DNA of 64,000 nt from Bradyrhizobium sp. RD5-C2 (GTDB lineage Bacteria > Pseudomonadota > Alphaproteobacteria > Rhizobiales > Xanthobacteraceae): positions 62,001 to 126,000 of the forward strand of contig NZ_BOVL01000005.1 of assembly GCF_019972155.1 (NCBI RefSeq), written 5' to 3'. Shown here one piece after another: positions 17,178 through 26,904 of the stretch. Under the pieces are notes generated by a model. The model was not told where the DNA came from, made no database searches, and saw nothing but the letters and a program-made list of their open reading frames with translations. Each line of letters opens with the position of its first letter. Position 1 is the stretch's first letter. The translations under genes and the position numbers were made by a program.

Positions 17178-17679
17178 GCAGGGAAGACTGACCACCGATC
17201 TGTTCGTGCATGTCGCCGACGGCGCCGAGCTGCCGGGCGACGGCGCGGTGCTGGTGAGCGCCGAGCGCTTTCTCGCCGATCCGCAAGCGCTGCTGCGCCG
17301 CTCCGGCAAGCTCGGGGTGATCTGGCCGAACAACCGCAATCTCGACGAACTGGTGCCGCATCTCGATCGGCTGGCCTCGGTCGCGCTGGTGTTCCCGACC
17401 TTCCGCGACGGCCGCGCCTACAGCCAAGCGCGCCTGCTGCGCGAGCGCTACGGCTATGACGGCGAGCTGCGCGCCACCGGGCAGATCCTGCGTGATCAGT
17501 TCGTGTTCATGACGCGCGCCGGCTTCGACGCTTTCGAGGTCAAGAAGGACGCCGACGCCGACGCGTTTGCCCAGACCATGAAGCGCTATTCGGTGTTCTA
17601 TCAGCCGACTGGCGACGGTCGCGTCACCGCGCTGAACCGCCGCATGCAGCTGCGTCACTCGGAGAGCGCCGGCCAGTGA
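17164..17679 (+). CDS. DUF934 protein, sulfite-reduction partner
   Basis: The 171-residue protein belongs to DUF934, commonly described as a probable oxidoreductase associated with sulfite reduction and nearly always beside cysI and cysH. It opens MPLVKQGRLTTDLFVHV and contains LGVIWPNNRNLDELVPHLDRL and FPTFRDGRAYSQARLLRERYGYDGELRATG, the well-conserved family core. I see no cofactor-binding motif and no cysteines. It overlaps cysI by 14 bases and its stop overlaps the cysH start, so all three are translationally coupled. Its biochemical job is not established. Confidence 0.88.
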   Translation: MPLVKQGRLTTDLFVHVADGAELPGDGAVLVSAERFLADPQALLRRSGKLGVIWPNNRNLDELVPHLDRLASVALVFPTFRDGRAYSQARLLRERYGYDGELRATGQILRDQFVFMTRAGFDAFEVKKDADADAFAQTMKRYSVFYQPTGDGRVTALNRRMQLRHSESAGQ

Positions 17680-18404
17680 GCACGCTTGCACCAGAGCTTG
17701 CAGGGGCATCAGTCGCATTGCCTCACGCCGACGCGCTCGATCGCGCGCTGCGCAAGGCGTCGCCCGCCGAGGTGATCGCGGCCGCATTGCAGACGGTCGG
17801 CCGCGAGAGGCTGGCGCTGGTGTCGTCGTTCGGGACCGAGTCCGCCGCGCTGCTCAAGGTGATGGCGGATGTCGATCCGGCGATCCCGGTGGTGTTCCTG
17901 GACACCGGCTGGCTGTTCGAGGAGACGCTGGCCTATCGCGACACGTTGATCGAAACCCTCGGCCTCACCGATGTGCGCTCGATCAAGCCTGACGAGCAGG
18001 CGCTGTCGCGGCAGGATCCGGACCGCGAATTGTGGTTCAGCGATCCCGACGCCTGCTGCCGCATCCGCAAGGTGGAACCGCTGGCGCGTGCGCTGAAGCC
18101 GTTCGCCGGCTGGATCAATGGCCGCAAGCGCTTTCAGGGCGGCGCCCGCACCGATATCCCTGTCGTCGAGGACGACGGCGTCAGGTTGAAATTCAACCCG
18201 TTCGCCAACGTCTCCCGCGAGGAGATCGAGGCGATCTACACGCTTGGCAGTCTGCCGCCGCATCCACTTGTCGCATCGGGATATCAGTCGGTCGGGTGTA
18301 TGCCTTGCTCGAGCCGGGCTGCAGCCGGCGAGGATGCACGCGACGGCCGCTGGCGTGGCCGGGCGAAGACGGAATGCGGCATCCACACAATGAAGTTGTC
18401 GTAG
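17676..18404 (+). CDS. cysH: assimilatory adenylyl-sulfate (APS) reductase
   Basis: The 242-residue thioredoxin-dependent reductase carries the PP-loop SSFGTESAALL, the substrate-binding segment GRKRFQGGARTDIPVVE and the C-terminal active-site motif ECGIH. Cluster cysteines are present as DACCRIRKVEPL and GCMPCSSR. The CC...CxxC set binds a 4Fe-4S cluster and marks enzymes that use APS rather than PAPS, as known for rhizobial CysH. The GTG start overlaps the DUF934 stop by four bases. It is the last gene of the cysG operon. Confidence 0.93.
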   Translation: MSTLAPELAGASVALPHADALDRALRKASPAEVIAAALQTVGRERLALVSSFGTESAALLKVMADVDPAIPVVFLDTGWLFEETLAYRDTLIETLGLTDVRSIKPDEQALSRQDPDRELWFSDPDACCRIRKVEPLARALKPFAGWINGRKRFQGGARTDIPVVEDDGVRLKFNPFANVSREEIEAIYTLGSLPPHPLVASGYQSVGCMPCSSRAAAGEDARDGRWRGRAKTECGIHTMKLS

Positions 18405-18599
18405 AGCGCCGCGCTGAATCGCATCGATAGTTCATGCGATCTGGTGACGTGACAAAGCCTTCGCAGCGCGGCGGCTTCGTAGCACAAGCGCGCTGTGCTG
18501 CTGAAAACAAAGAAAACCGGTTTCGTTGACTTCAAGCCACTTCACCGTGAGTTATGTCTTGCGTGTTCCCTGACATTCTCAGGTTGAATGGAGACAGAA

Positions 18600-19589
18600 A
18601 TGATCCGTCGTATGCTGCCGCTGGTCGCGGGATTGTTGTGGGCGAGCTCGGCCTTCGCAGCCGACTATTCGCTGCTCAACGTGTCCTACGATCCGACGCG
18701 CGAGCTCTATGTCGATTTCAACAAGGCGTTCGCCGCGGCCTATCAGAAGGAAACCGGCAAGAGCGTCGAGATCAAGCAGTCGCATGGCGGCTCGGGCTCG
18801 CAGACGCGCTCGGTGATCGACGGATTGCAGGCCGACATCGTCACGCTGGCGCTGGCCTACGACATCGACGCGATCGCCGGCAAGGGCCTGCTCGCAGCGG
18901 ACTGGCAGAAGCGGCTGCCGCTCAACGCCTCGCCCTATACCTCGACCATCGTGTTCCTGGTGCGCAAGGGCAATCCCAAGGGCATCAAGGACTGGGACGA
19001 TCTGATCAAGCCCGGCGTCGCCGTGATCACGCCGAACCCGAAGACCTCGGGTGGTGCGCGCTGGAACTATCTCGCCGCCTGGGGCTACGCGCAGAAGAAG
19101 TTCGGATCAGTCGACAAGGCGAAGAAGTTCGTCGCCGACCTCTATCAGAACGTGCCGGTGCTCGACACCGGCGCGCGCGGCTCGACCGTGACCTTCGTCG
19201 AGCGCGGTGTCGGCGACGTGCTGCTCGCGTGGGAGAACGAAGCCTTCCTGGCGCTGCGCGAATTCGGTCCGGACAAGTTCGAGATCGTGGCCCCGGCGCA
19301 GTCGATCCTGGCCGAGCCGCCGGTCGCCGTCGTCGATACGGTTGCCGACAAGAAGGGCACCCGCGCCGTCGCCGAAGCCTATCTGAAGTACTGGTACACC
19401 AAGGAAGGCCAGGAGATCGCCGCGCGCAACTCCTACCGGCCACGCGATCCCGAGATCGCCAAGGAGTACGAAAAATCCTTCGCCAAGGTTGAACTTTTCA
19501 CCATCGACGACGTTTTTGGTGGTTGGACCAAGGCGCAGAAGGAGCACTTCGCCGAGGGCGGCATCTTCGATCAGATCTATAAGAACTGA
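18600..19589 (+). CDS. sbp: periplasmic sulfate-binding protein
   Basis: The 329-residue solute-binding protein has a signal peptide cleaved near SSAFA-AD. Family motifs include [36 protein letters not shown] and [20 protein letters not shown], the sulfate- and thiosulfate-binding signatures of Sbp/CysP. It captures sulfate in the periplasm for the permease encoded downstream. GGAG lies a few bases before the ATG at 18600. The 195-bp gap after cysH suggests its own promoter; a TTGACT hexamer lies near 18523 but I see no good -10. Confidence 0.93.
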   Translation: MIRRMLPLVAGLLWASSAFAADYSLLNVSYDPTRELYVDFNKAFAAAYQKETGKSVEIKQSHGGSGSQTRSVIDGLQADIVTLALAYDIDAIAGKGLLAADWQKRLPLNASPYTSTIVFLVRKGNPKGIKDWDDLIKPGVAVITPNPKTSGGARWNYLAAWGYAQKKFGSVDKAKKFVADLYQNVPVLDTGARGSTVTFVERGVGDVLLAWENEAFLALREFGPDKFEIVAPAQSILAEPPVAVVDTVADKKGTRAVAEAYLKYWYTKEGQEIAARNSYRPRDPEIAKEYEKSFAKVELFTIDDVFGGWTKAQKEHFAEGGIFDQIYKN

Positions 19590-19621
19590 TCGACGTGTAG
19601 TCCGGTCGAACAGGGGGATAT

Positions 19622-20458
19622 GTGAGCACAGCGGTTGCAAGGCGCAGTACCCTGCCGGGGTTCGGTCTCACCATGGGACTGACCCTGACATGGCTCTCCG
19701 TTATCATCCTGATTCCGCTGGCCGCGCTGTTCCTCAAGACGTTCGAGCTCAGCCTCGATCAGTTCTGGGCCATCGTCACCAGCCGTCGCACGCTGAACGC
19801 CCTGAAGATTTCGTTCGGGCTTTCGTTTGCGGCCGCCTGCGTCAACCTGGTGATGGGCACCATCATCGTCTGGGCGCTGGTGCGCTACCGCTTTCCGGGC
19901 CGGCGGCTGTTCGACGCCATCGTCGATATTCCGTTTGCCTTGCCTACCGCGGTCGCAGGCGTCGCGCTGACGCAGCTGTTCGCGCAGAAGGGCTGGCTCG
20001 GTGCGCCGCTCGCCGAACTCGGCATCAAGGTCGCGTTCACGCCGATCGGCATCTTCATCGCGATGGTCTTCATCGGCATTCCCTTCGTGGTGCGCACGGT
20101 GCAGCCGGTGCTGATCGATCTCGATCCCGAGATCGAGGAGGCGGCGGCGAGCTTGGGTGCCAATCGCTGGCACACGGTGTTTCGCGTCATCCTGCCGAGC
20201 TTGATTCCGGCGCTGCTCACCGGTTTTGCGCTGGCCTTTGCCCGCGCCATCGGTGAATACGGCTCGGTGATCTTCATCGCCGGCAATCTGCCCAACATCT
20301 CCGAGATCGCGCCGCTCCTGATCGTGATCCGGCTGTCCGAATTCCGCTACGCCGATGCCACCGCGATCGCGGTGGTGATGCTGGTGGCTTCGTTCCTGAT
20401 CATCTTCCTGATCAACCGGCTGCAGCGCTGGGCGCAAGCCCGCATTCCCGTGCATTGA
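19622..20458 (+). CDS. cysT: sulfate ABC transporter permease CysT
   Basis: The 278-residue inner-membrane permease has about six helices. The family-specific [20 protein letters not shown] is present, and the EAA-type cytoplasmic loop ([20 protein letters not shown]) that docks with the ATPase lies around residue 180. It starts with GTG 32 bp after the sbp stop codon and overlaps the following gene region tightly. Together with CysW it forms the transmembrane channel of the sulfate/thiosulfate importer. Confidence 0.93.
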   Translation: MSTAVARRSTLPGFGLTMGLTLTWLSVIILIPLAALFLKTFELSLDQFWAIVTSRRTLNALKISFGLSFAAACVNLVMGTIIVWALVRYRFPGRRLFDAIVDIPFALPTAVAGVALTQLFAQKGWLGAPLAELGIKVAFTPIGIFIAMVFIGIPFVVRTVQPVLIDLDPEIEEAAASLGANRWHTVFRVILPSLIPALLTGFALAFARAIGEYGSVIFIAGNLPNISEIAPLLIVIRLSEFRYADATAIAVVMLVASFLIIFLINRLQRWAQARIPVH

Positions 20459-20466
20459 GGTTCGAG

Positions 20467-21429
20467 ATGTCGATGCAGACGGGATTGGCGACCTCGACCA
20501 CGCAACTGCGGACCTACGCGCCTGCGACCGATGTCAGCGTTGCGGCGCCGGCGCCGCGGCTTGAGATCGCCCGTGCCGAGCCGGTCGCGGCGCGGCGCAA
20601 CCCGCGCACCGAGCCGGGTCCGATCCGCCTCATTATCATCGCGCTGGCGATCGCCTTCCTCAGCATCTTCGTCGTGCTGCCGCTGCTCGTCGTGTTTGCG
20701 TCGGCCTTCTCGAAAGGCATCGTCGCCTATTTCGCGGCCCTGGCGGAGCCCGAGGCGCTCGCTGCGATCAAGCTGACGCTGCTGATCGCCGCGATCTCGG
20801 TCACGCTCAACCTCGTGTTCGGCGTGGTCGCGGCCTGGGCGATCTCGAAATTCGAGTTTACCGGCAAGACCTTCCTGATCACGCTGATCGACCTGCCGTT
20901 CTCGGTCTCGCCCGTGATCTCGGGCCTGGTCTTCGTGCTGCTGTTCGGCGCGCAGGGCTATTTCGGAACATGGCTGCAGGCGCACAACGTCCACATCCTG
21001 TTTGCCGTACCCGGCATCGCGCTGGCGACGATCTTCGTCACCTTCCCCTTCGTGGCGCGCGCGCTGATCCCGCTGATGCAGGAGCAGGGCACCCAGGAAG
21101 AGGAGGCGGCGATCTCGCTCGGCGCCTCCGGCCTGCAGACCTTCTTCCGCGTCACGCTGCCCAACATCAAATGGGGCCTGCTCTACGGCGTCCTGCTCTG
21201 CAACGCGCGTGCGATGGGCGAGTTCGGTGCGGTGTCCGTCGTCTCCGGCCATATCCGCGGCGAGACCAACACGATGCCGCTGCTGGTCGAGATTCTCTAC
21301 AACGAATATCAGTTCGTCGCCTCGTTCGCGATCGCGTCGCTGCTGGCGATGCTGGCGCTGATCACGCTGGTGGCGAAGACCGTTCTCGAGCGGCGGCTCG
21401 ACGAGGCAGAGGTGCCCGATGGCGATTGA
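20467..21429 (+). CDS. cysW: sulfate ABC transporter permease CysW
   Basis: The 320-residue second permease has a 55-residue Arg/Ala-rich cytoplasmic N-terminus longer than that of E. coli CysW, then six helices. The EAA loop is [20 protein letters not shown], and [20 protein letters not shown] is the CysW signature. The ATG at 20467 has GAGG six bases upstream; another ATG lies six bases later. The gene overlaps cysA by 11 bases. Confidence 0.93.
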   Translation: MSMQTGLATSTTQLRTYAPATDVSVAAPAPRLEIARAEPVAARRNPRTEPGPIRLIIIALAIAFLSIFVVLPLLVVFASAFSKGIVAYFAALAEPEALAAIKLTLLIAAISVTLNLVFGVVAAWAISKFEFTGKTFLITLIDLPFSVSPVISGLVFVLLFGAQGYFGTWLQAHNVHILFAVPGIALATIFVTFPFVARALIPLMQEQGTQEEEAAISLGASGLQTFFRVTLPNIKWGLLYGVLLCNARAMGEFGAVSVVSGHIRGETNTMPLLVEILYNEYQFVASFAIASLLAMLALITLVAKTVLERRLDEAEVPDGD

Positions 21430-22468
21430 AGTCACGAATATCGTAAAGAAGTTCGGCAGCTTTGCCGCGCTCGACAATGTCGATCTCAAGGTCGCCGACG
21501 GCGAGCTCTTGGCGCTGCTCGGCCCGTCCGGCTCCGGCAAGACGACTCTGCTGCGGATCATCGCGGGGCTCGACTGGCCCGACTCGGGCGAGGTCGCGAT
21601 CGACGGCGAGAACGCGCTCTCGCGCGGCGCCAGCGAGCGTCAGGTCGGCTTCGTGTTCCAGCACTATGCGCTGTTCCGCCACATGACGGTGTTCGAGAAC
21701 GTCGCGTTCGGCCTGCGCGTGCAGCCGCGTGCGATCCGCAAGGACGAGGCGACGATCCGCGCCCGCGTCAAGAACCTGCTCGATCTGGTGCAGCTCGATT
21801 GGCTGGCCAATCGCTATCCGAGCCAGTTGTCGGGCGGCCAGCGTCAGCGCATCGCGCTCGCGCGTGCGCTTGCGATCGAGCCGCGGATCCTGCTGCTCGA
21901 CGAGCCGTTCGGCGCGCTCGATGCCAAGGTGCGCAAGGAGCTCCGGCAGTGGCTGCGCTCGCTGCACAGCGAGATCCACGTCACCTCGATCTTCGTCACC
22001 CACGACCAAGAGGAGGCGCTCGAAGTCGCCAACCGCGTCGTGGTGATGGACAAGGGCAGGATCGAGCAGATCGGCTCGCCCGGAGAGGTCTATGACAATC
22101 CGGCGACCGCCTTCGTGCACGGCTTCATCGGCGAATCCATCGTGCTGCCGGTCGACGTGGCCGGCGATGCCGTTCGGCTCGACGGTCGTCCCCTGAACAT
22201 TCCAGCGCTGGGCGCCGCGTCCGGCGCGGCCAAGCTGTTCGTCCGCCGTCACGACATGGCGGTCGGCCCGGCGGGAACCGGGGCGCTGGAAGGCGCCATC
22301 CGGCATGTCCGTTCGTTCGGTCCGATCCAGCGCGCCGAGGTGGCCCTCGCGGGGAGCGAGGGCAAGACCGTGATCGAGATCGACGCCCCCCGCGACCGCG
22401 AGCTGCAGGCCGGCGAAATCGTCTCGCTGCAGCCCCGCCGGTACCGGATCTTTGCCGCCCAGGAGTAG
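21419..22468 (+). CDS. cysA: sulfate ABC transporter ATP-binding protein CysA
   Basis: The 349-residue ATPase has all nucleotide-binding motifs in order: Walker A GPSGSGKT (about residue 36), Q-loop FVFQHYALF, signature [15 protein letters not shown], Walker [13 protein letters not shown] and the H-loop VTHDQEEAL. After residue 235 there is a TOBE-like regulatory extension as in other CysA proteins. It energises import of sulfate through CysT and CysW. It closes the sbp-cysTWA operon and is followed by a family B repeat. Confidence 0.95.
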   Translation: MAIEVTNIVKKFGSFAALDNVDLKVADGELLALLGPSGSGKTTLLRIIAGLDWPDSGEVAIDGENALSRGASERQVGFVFQHYALFRHMTVFENVAFGLRVQPRAIRKDEATIRARVKNLLDLVQLDWLANRYPSQLSGGQRQRIALARALAIEPRILLLDEPFGALDAKVRKELRQWLRSLHSEIHVTSIFVTHDQEEALEVANRVVVMDKGRIEQIGSPGEVYDNPATAFVHGFIGESIVLPVDVAGDAVRLDGRPLNIPALGAASGAAKLFVRRHDMAVGPAGTGALEGAIRHVRSFGPIQRAEVALAGSEGKTVIEIDAPRDRELQAGEIVSLQPRRYRIFAAQE

Positions 22469-22493
22469 GGGCTACCAGGCCACAATCTCACCT

Positions 22494-22574
22494 GTCATTC
22501 CGGGGCGGTCCGCAGGACCGAGCCCGGAATCTCGAGATTCCGGGTTCGATGCTACCGCATCGCTCCGGAATGAC
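22494..22574. repeat. family B palindromic repeat, copy 1
   Basis: The 81-bp element begins GTCATTCCGGGGCG and ends CTCCGGAATGAC, with a central CCGGAATCTCGAGATTCCGG perfect palindrome. A related shorter copy lies at 26824. It starts 25 bp past the cysA stop and may act as the operon end. Confidence 0.8.
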
Positions 22575-22666
22575 GGCGTTTTGTGTGGCCAAAAGTTAGC
22601 CCCCGTTCACCATTCAGCCACGGTTGGTATGCAACAACGGCGGGCCAACCTTGGGGGTTTTCAGTA

Positions 22667-23164
22667 GTGAAACGGACGACGGTCGCCCTGTTCGGGCTTC
22701 TGGTGCTTGCCGGCTGCGGCACGGACACCAAAATCCCGGAAGAACCGGCCATGTATCTCAACATGGCGCAGCCCGGCGCCGTGCTGGACAGCCAGGCCGC
22801 CGCGATCATGTTTTCGCAGTACCGCCAGAACAATGGTCTCGGCACCGTGGTGGTCGATCCCGACCTGACCAGGCTCGCCGAGCAGCAGTCGCAGGCGATG
22901 GCCGCCCGCAACAAGATGGACCATGACGTGAAGGCCCCGCTCGGCAAGCGGCTCGAGGCCGGCGGCTACCCGGCAACCGTCGCGGTCGAGAACATCTCGG
23001 CCGGCTATCACACGCTGGCGGAGGCATTTTCGGGCTGGCGCGATTCACCGCCGCACAAGGCCAATATGCTCAAGAGCGGTGTCACAAAAATGGGCATCGC
23101 CGCCGTCTATGCTCCGAATACCAAATACAAGGTGTTCTGGACGCTCATTTTGGCGGCAACCTGA
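22667..23164 (+). CDS. SCP/CAP-domain lipoprotein
   Basis: The 165-residue protein starts with GTG and a lipoprotein signal (VALFGLLVLAGC, lipobox LAGC), so it should be lipid-anchored. The rest is a CAP/SCP (PF00188) domain: a first helix with FSQYRQNNGLG, then AENI-like VENISAGY and the HxxNM segment SPPHKANML, with family His and Glu residues present. CAP proteins bind lipids or cell-wall ligands, but bacterial roles are mostly unknown. The GTG choice keeps the signal peptide at the usual length. Confidence 0.85.
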   Translation: MKRTTVALFGLLVLAGCGTDTKIPEEPAMYLNMAQPGAVLDSQAAAIMFSQYRQNNGLGTVVVDPDLTRLAEQQSQAMAARNKMDHDVKAPLGKRLEAGGYPATVAVENISAGYHTLAEAFSGWRDSPPHKANMLKSGVTKMGIAAVYAPNTKYKVFWTLILAAT

Positions 23165-23270
23165 TCGCGATAAATTCCGCGTGATCTCCCCTCGATATCT
23201 CGTTGATTGACGCGGCTGCGAACAGCCGCCACGGTGCGCCTTCAAGTCATTTCGAACCGAACGGTTACGA

Positions 23271-24440
23271 ATGGATATTTCGGATTCCGCGCCCGGCTCG
23301 ACGCCGGCGCAAGCGCAGCGTGTGCTGGTTCTTCAGGGCGGCGGTGCGCTCGGCTCCTATCAGGCCGGCGCCTTCCAGGCGCTCTGCCATGCAGGCTTCG
23401 AGCCGGAATGGATCGCCGGCATCTCGATCGGCGCCATCAATGCCGCGATCATCGCCGGCAACGAGCCGGACAAGCGTGTACCGCGGCTGAAGGAATTCTG
23501 GGAGATGGTGTCGGCGCCTGTGCCGTGGAATCCGGTCTCCAAGCATGAGCGCGCCCGCTCGCTGTTCAACGAGACCAGCGCCGCCATCATCGCGACCTTC
23601 GGCGTGCCCGGCTTCTTCACGCCGCGGATTCCGCCGGCGCCGCTGTGGCCGCCCGGCAGCTCGCAATCGCTGAGCTATTACGACACCGCACCCTTGAAGA
23701 AGACGCTGGAGCGGCTGGTCGACTTCGATCGCATCAACGATCTGAAGACGCGGCTTTCGGTCGGCGCGGTCGGCGTCACCTCGGGCAACTTCCGCTATTT
23801 CGACAATTACGAGTTCAAGAAGCTCGGCAAGAAGATCGGCCCCGAGCACATCATGGCTTCGGGCGCGCTGCCGCCGGGCTTTCCCGCCGTCGTGATCGAG
23901 GGCGAGCATTACTGGGACGGCGGCATCGCCTCCAACACCCCGCTCGACTTCGTGCTCGATGAGGAGACCAGCCGCGATCTCCTGATCTTCCAGGTCGACC
24001 TGTTCAGCGCGCGCGGGCCGTTGCCCGAGACGCTGCTGGAGGCCGCCGAGCGCGAAAAGGACATCCGCTTTTCCAGCCGGACGCGGATGAACACCGACAA
24101 GAACAAGCAGATCCACAATGCCCGCATGGCGGTGCGCGACCTGATCGGCAAGCTGCCCGATTATCTGAAGAACGATCCGTCGGTCGAACTGTTGCGCAAG
24201 GCGTCCAAGGAGAACACCGTCACGGTGGTTCACCTGATCTACAAGAGCAAGAACTACGAGAGCTCGTCGAAGGACTACGACTTCTCCCATGTTGCGATGG
24301 TCGAGCACTGGGGCGCGGGCGTCCGCGACGTGCATTTGTCGATGCGTCACAAAGAATGGCTAGAACGGCCGCAGTCCGGGGAAACCATGGTGACTTACGA
24401 CCTCACGGGGGATGAACCCACACCCCCTGCAAGCAAATAG
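23271..24440 (+). CDS. patatin-like phospholipase (DUF3734-containing)
   Basis: The 389-residue protein has the patatin fold: oxyanion loop LQGGGALGSYQAG near residue 22, nucleophile elbow GISIG (GxSxG) near 50 and the catalytic Asp in WDGGIASNTPL near 210. The C-terminal third, with YKSKNYESSSKDYDFS and a closing WL/E-rich segment, matches DUF3734, often fused to these lipases. No signal peptide is seen. It lies 12 bp upstream of a 3-hydroxybutyrate dehydrogenase gene, a pairing that suggests a role in lipid or polyhydroxybutyrate turnover (inference). Confidence 0.92.
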   Translation: MDISDSAPGSTPAQAQRVLVLQGGGALGSYQAGAFQALCHAGFEPEWIAGISIGAINAAIIAGNEPDKRVPRLKEFWEMVSAPVPWNPVSKHERARSLFNETSAAIIATFGVPGFFTPRIPPAPLWPPGSSQSLSYYDTAPLKKTLERLVDFDRINDLKTRLSVGAVGVTSGNFRYFDNYEFKKLGKKIGPEHIMASGALPPGFPAVVIEGEHYWDGGIASNTPLDFVLDEETSRDLLIFQVDLFSARGPLPETLLEAAEREKDIRFSSRTRMNTDKNKQIHNARMAVRDLIGKLPDYLKNDPSVELLRKASKENTVTVVHLIYKSKNYESSSKDYDFSHVAMVEHWGAGVRDVHLSMRHKEWLERPQSGETMVTYDLTGDEPTPPASK

Positions 24441-24452
24441 GAGCGAAGACCA

Positions 24453-25241
24453 ATGGGTACGTTGACAGGCAAGACCGCCGTTGTGACCGGCTCGACCAGC
24501 GGCATCGGATTGGCTTATGCGCGCGCCTTCGCCTGCGCCGGCGCCAATATCGTGCTCAACGGCATGGGCGTGCCGGCCGACATCGAGAAGGAGCGTTCCG
24601 GCATCGAGACCGACTTCAAGGTCAAGGCGGCTTATTCGCCGGCCGACATGACCAAGCCGGCCGAGATCGCCGACATGGTCGCGCTCGGTGAGAAGACCTT
24701 CGGCTCGGTCGACATCCTCGTCAACAATGCCGGCATCCAGTTCGTGTCGCCGATCGAGGAATTCCCGCCGGAGAAGTGGGAAGCGATCATCGCGATCAAT
24801 CTGTCGTCGGCATTTTACGGCATCCGTGCCGCGGTGCCCGGCATGAAGAAGCGCGGCTGGGGCCGCATCATCAACACCGCATCGGCGCACTCGCTGGTCG
24901 CCTCGCCGTTCAAGTCGGCCTACGTCTCGGCCAAGCACGGCATCGCCGGCCTCACCAAGACCGCGGCGCTCGAGCTCGCGCAGTTCAAGATCACCTGCAA
25001 CTGCATCAGCCCGGGCTACGTCTGGACGCCGCTGGTCGAGCACCAGATTCCGGAGACCATGAAAGCGCGCAACATGACCAAGGAGCAGGTCATCAAGGAC
25101 GTGCTGCTCGCCGCCCAGCCGACCAAGGAGTTCGTCACCTCCGAGCAGGTCGCAGCACTCGCGCTGTTCCTGTGCGGCGACGACGCCGCGCAGATCACCG
25201 GCGCCAACCTCTCGATCGACGGCGGCTGGACTGCGGAGTAG
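24453..25241 (+). CDS. bdhA: 3-hydroxybutyrate dehydrogenase
   Basis: The 262-residue NAD-dependent SDR has TGSTSGIGLAYARAFA (cofactor glycines), NNAGIQFVSPIEEFP, catalytic Ser in NTASAHSLVASPFKSAYVSA with YxxxK (YVSAKHG), and the HBDH-specific CNCISPGYVWTPLVEHQIP. It interconverts 3-hydroxybutyrate and acetoacetate, a step of polyhydroxybutyrate breakdown. AGGAGCGAAG lies just before the ATG. It is co-transcribed with the patatin gene and ends before a strong bidirectional terminator. Confidence 0.93.
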   Translation: MGTLTGKTAVVTGSTSGIGLAYARAFACAGANIVLNGMGVPADIEKERSGIETDFKVKAAYSPADMTKPAEIADMVALGEKTFGSVDILVNNAGIQFVSPIEEFPPEKWEAIIAINLSSAFYGIRAAVPGMKKRGWGRIINTASAHSLVASPFKSAYVSAKHGIAGLTKTAALELAQFKITCNCISPGYVWTPLVEHQIPETMKARNMTKEQVIKDVLLAAQPTKEFVTSEQVAALALFLCGDDAAQITGANLSIDGGWTAE

Positions 25242-25269
25242 TTTTCCGGCGGGATTTGTCATCCCAAGG

Positions 25270-25310
25270 AAAAGCCGGCCCTGATTGGATCAGGGCCGGC
25301 TTTTGTTTTC
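25270..25310 (+). terminator. strong bidirectional terminator after bdhA
   Basis: A 15-bp stem (25270-25284 with 25290-25304) of AAAAGCCGGCCCTGA type is followed by TTTTGTTTTC. It is symmetric enough to stop both bdhA and the convergent flippase gene. Confidence 0.9.
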
Positions 25311-25356
25311 GATTGATGATCGCCGCCGGCGGTCAGGTATCCGGCCCGGCTCAATG

Positions 25357-26739
25357 CTATGTCGCCACCTGTCGCTTCCCGAACGCCAGCACGTGCAGCC
25401 CAAGCCGCGAGCGCACCACGACGAACAGCAGGATGGTCTCGAAGATCAGCGAGAGCGAGGTCGAGGCGGCCGCGCCCATGCCGCCATAGCGCGGCACCAG
25501 CGTCATGCAGAGCCCGACATTCATGAAGAACGACACCGCATAGGCGGTGGCGCAGATGCTCTGGTGGCCGAGCATGTTCAACAGCCGCTCCACCGGCCCG
25601 ATCGCCGAGCGCACCACGAGCCCGATCGCGGCGACGAACATGATGCTGTAGCCGTCGACGAATTTCGGGCCGAACAGCCACAGCAGCGGCTTGCCGAACG
25701 CGAGCAGGGCGATGGTCGCGAGCAGCGAGGGCCAGAACGTCCAGCTGATCGCGTGCGCGACATAGGCCGACAGCCGCTCCTTGTCGCCGAGCGCATTGTA
25801 CTCGGCGAACCGATGCGCCGTCGTTGCCGACATCGCGTAGTGGACGAACGACACCAGCGCCAGCGTCTTGACCACCGCGAAATAGATGCCGACCTCCTCG
25901 GAGGAGCGGAATTGCTGCAGCATCAGCACGTCGGTGTAGCCGAGCAGCAGATAGAAGCTCTCGACCAACATGATCGGCAGGGAGATCGCGAACCAGCCCT
26001 TGACGTCGTAGGTCTTCTCGCCCGGCCCGAGATGGGCTTTCAGGCGGCGGTTCAGCACGATCATCTGGCCGATCGCCGCGATATACACCGCTGCGGCGCT
26101 CGCGATCATCGCGGCCGTCGCGCCGAGATTGAGACCGAGCGCCAGCGCGCCGGCGGTCAGGGCGATGATCAGTCCCTGCCGCACGATGAATTGCGGCATC
26201 AGGCCGAGCTGCATCCAGTCATGCGCGCGCGAGATGCCGTCCTGAGTGTTAGCGACCACGAAGGGCGGCAATGTCAGGCAGCCGATATAGAGCGGCACGA
26301 TCGCGTTGGGATCGATCCAGGGCGAGGCGAGGTGGATCACGCCGGCGAGCAGCAGCGCGACTGTGCTGGAGGCGGCTAGCACCACCCAGCGGCCGCCGGA
26401 GAGGAAGCCGCGCAGCGCGGCGAGGTCGCCGCGCGCGCGATATTCCGGGATGATCTTCTGCGAGGACGGCGCGATGCCGAAATCCATGGTGCTGCCGAGC
26501 AGCAGCACCCAGGTCCAGACATAGACATAGATGCCGTAGTCCGAGCCGCTCATCCAGCGCGCCAGCAGGATCTGCGCGAGATAGGCGATGGCGGCGCTGA
26601 TGACGCGGATGACGAAGATCATGCCGGCGAGGCGCTTGGTGACCGACGCCTCCTTGGTGCCGCCGAGCAGGCGCGCGGTGAGGCCGCGCAGGCGTGCGGC
26701 CGGACCCGATAGCGCAGGGGTTGCGGGTTGTGCTTCCAT
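25357..26739 (-). CDS. polysaccharide flippase (Wzx/MATE-type membrane protein)
   Basis: The 460-residue protein has about 12 to 14 hydrophobic helices after a 35-residue basic start. The N-terminal AQILLARWMSGSDYGIYVYVWTW pattern is typical of Wzx-like lipopolysaccharide or exopolysaccharide flippases (MVF superfamily). It would move lipid-linked oligosaccharide across the inner membrane. No glycosyltransferase genes flank it, so the polymer it serves cannot be told from the window. The ATG at 26739 is preferred to TTG and GTG codons just upstream. Confidence 0.85.
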   Translation of the reverse strand: MEAQPATPALSGPAARLRGLTARLLGGTKEASVTKRLAGMIFVIRVISAAIAYLAQILLARWMSGSDYGIYVYVWTWVLLLGSTMDFGIAPSSQKIIPEYRARGDLAALRGFLSGGRWVVLAASSTVALLLAGVIHLASPWIDPNAIVPLYIGCLTLPPFVVANTQDGISRAHDWMQLGLMPQFIVRQGLIIALTAGALALGLNLGATAAMIASAAAVYIAAIGQMIVLNRRLKAHLGPGEKTYDVKGWFAISLPIMLVESFYLLLGYTDVLMLQQFRSSEEVGIYFAVVKTLALVSFVHYAMSATTAHRFAEYNALGDKERLSAYVAHAISWTFWPSLLATIALLAFGKPLLWLFGPKFVDGYSIMFVAAIGLVVRSAIGPVERLLNMLGHQSICATAYAVSFFMNVGLCMTLVPRYGGMGAAASTSLSLIFETILLFVVVRSRLGLHVLAFGKRQVAT

Positions 26740-26823
26740 CACAGCCAAGGCGGAAAATTCCTAAAGCGCCGCAAGGCGGCAATGGCCCCCGATCTATCAA
26801 CGAAACGTTAAGATTGGGTCAGC

Positions 26824-26895
26824 GTCATTCGGGGCATGCGAAGCATGAGCCCGGAATCTCGAGGTTCCGGGTTCGATGCATCGCCCCGGGACGAC
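26824..26895. repeat. family B palindromic repeat, copy 2
   Basis: The 72-bp element shares CCCGGAATCTCGAG-TTCCGGGTTCGATGC with copy 1, but its outer arms are shorter and decayed (GTCATTCGGGGC / GCCCCGGGACGAC). It sits between the DsbD-like gene's end and the flippase start. Confidence 0.75.
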
Positions 26896-26904
26896 GCTGC
26901 GCCG

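Noticed and set aside
22530..22560. tRNA-like GGGTTCGATGC segment
   Set aside because: The TTCGA match is part of the family B repeat; there is no acceptor stem, anticodon arm or D arm around it.
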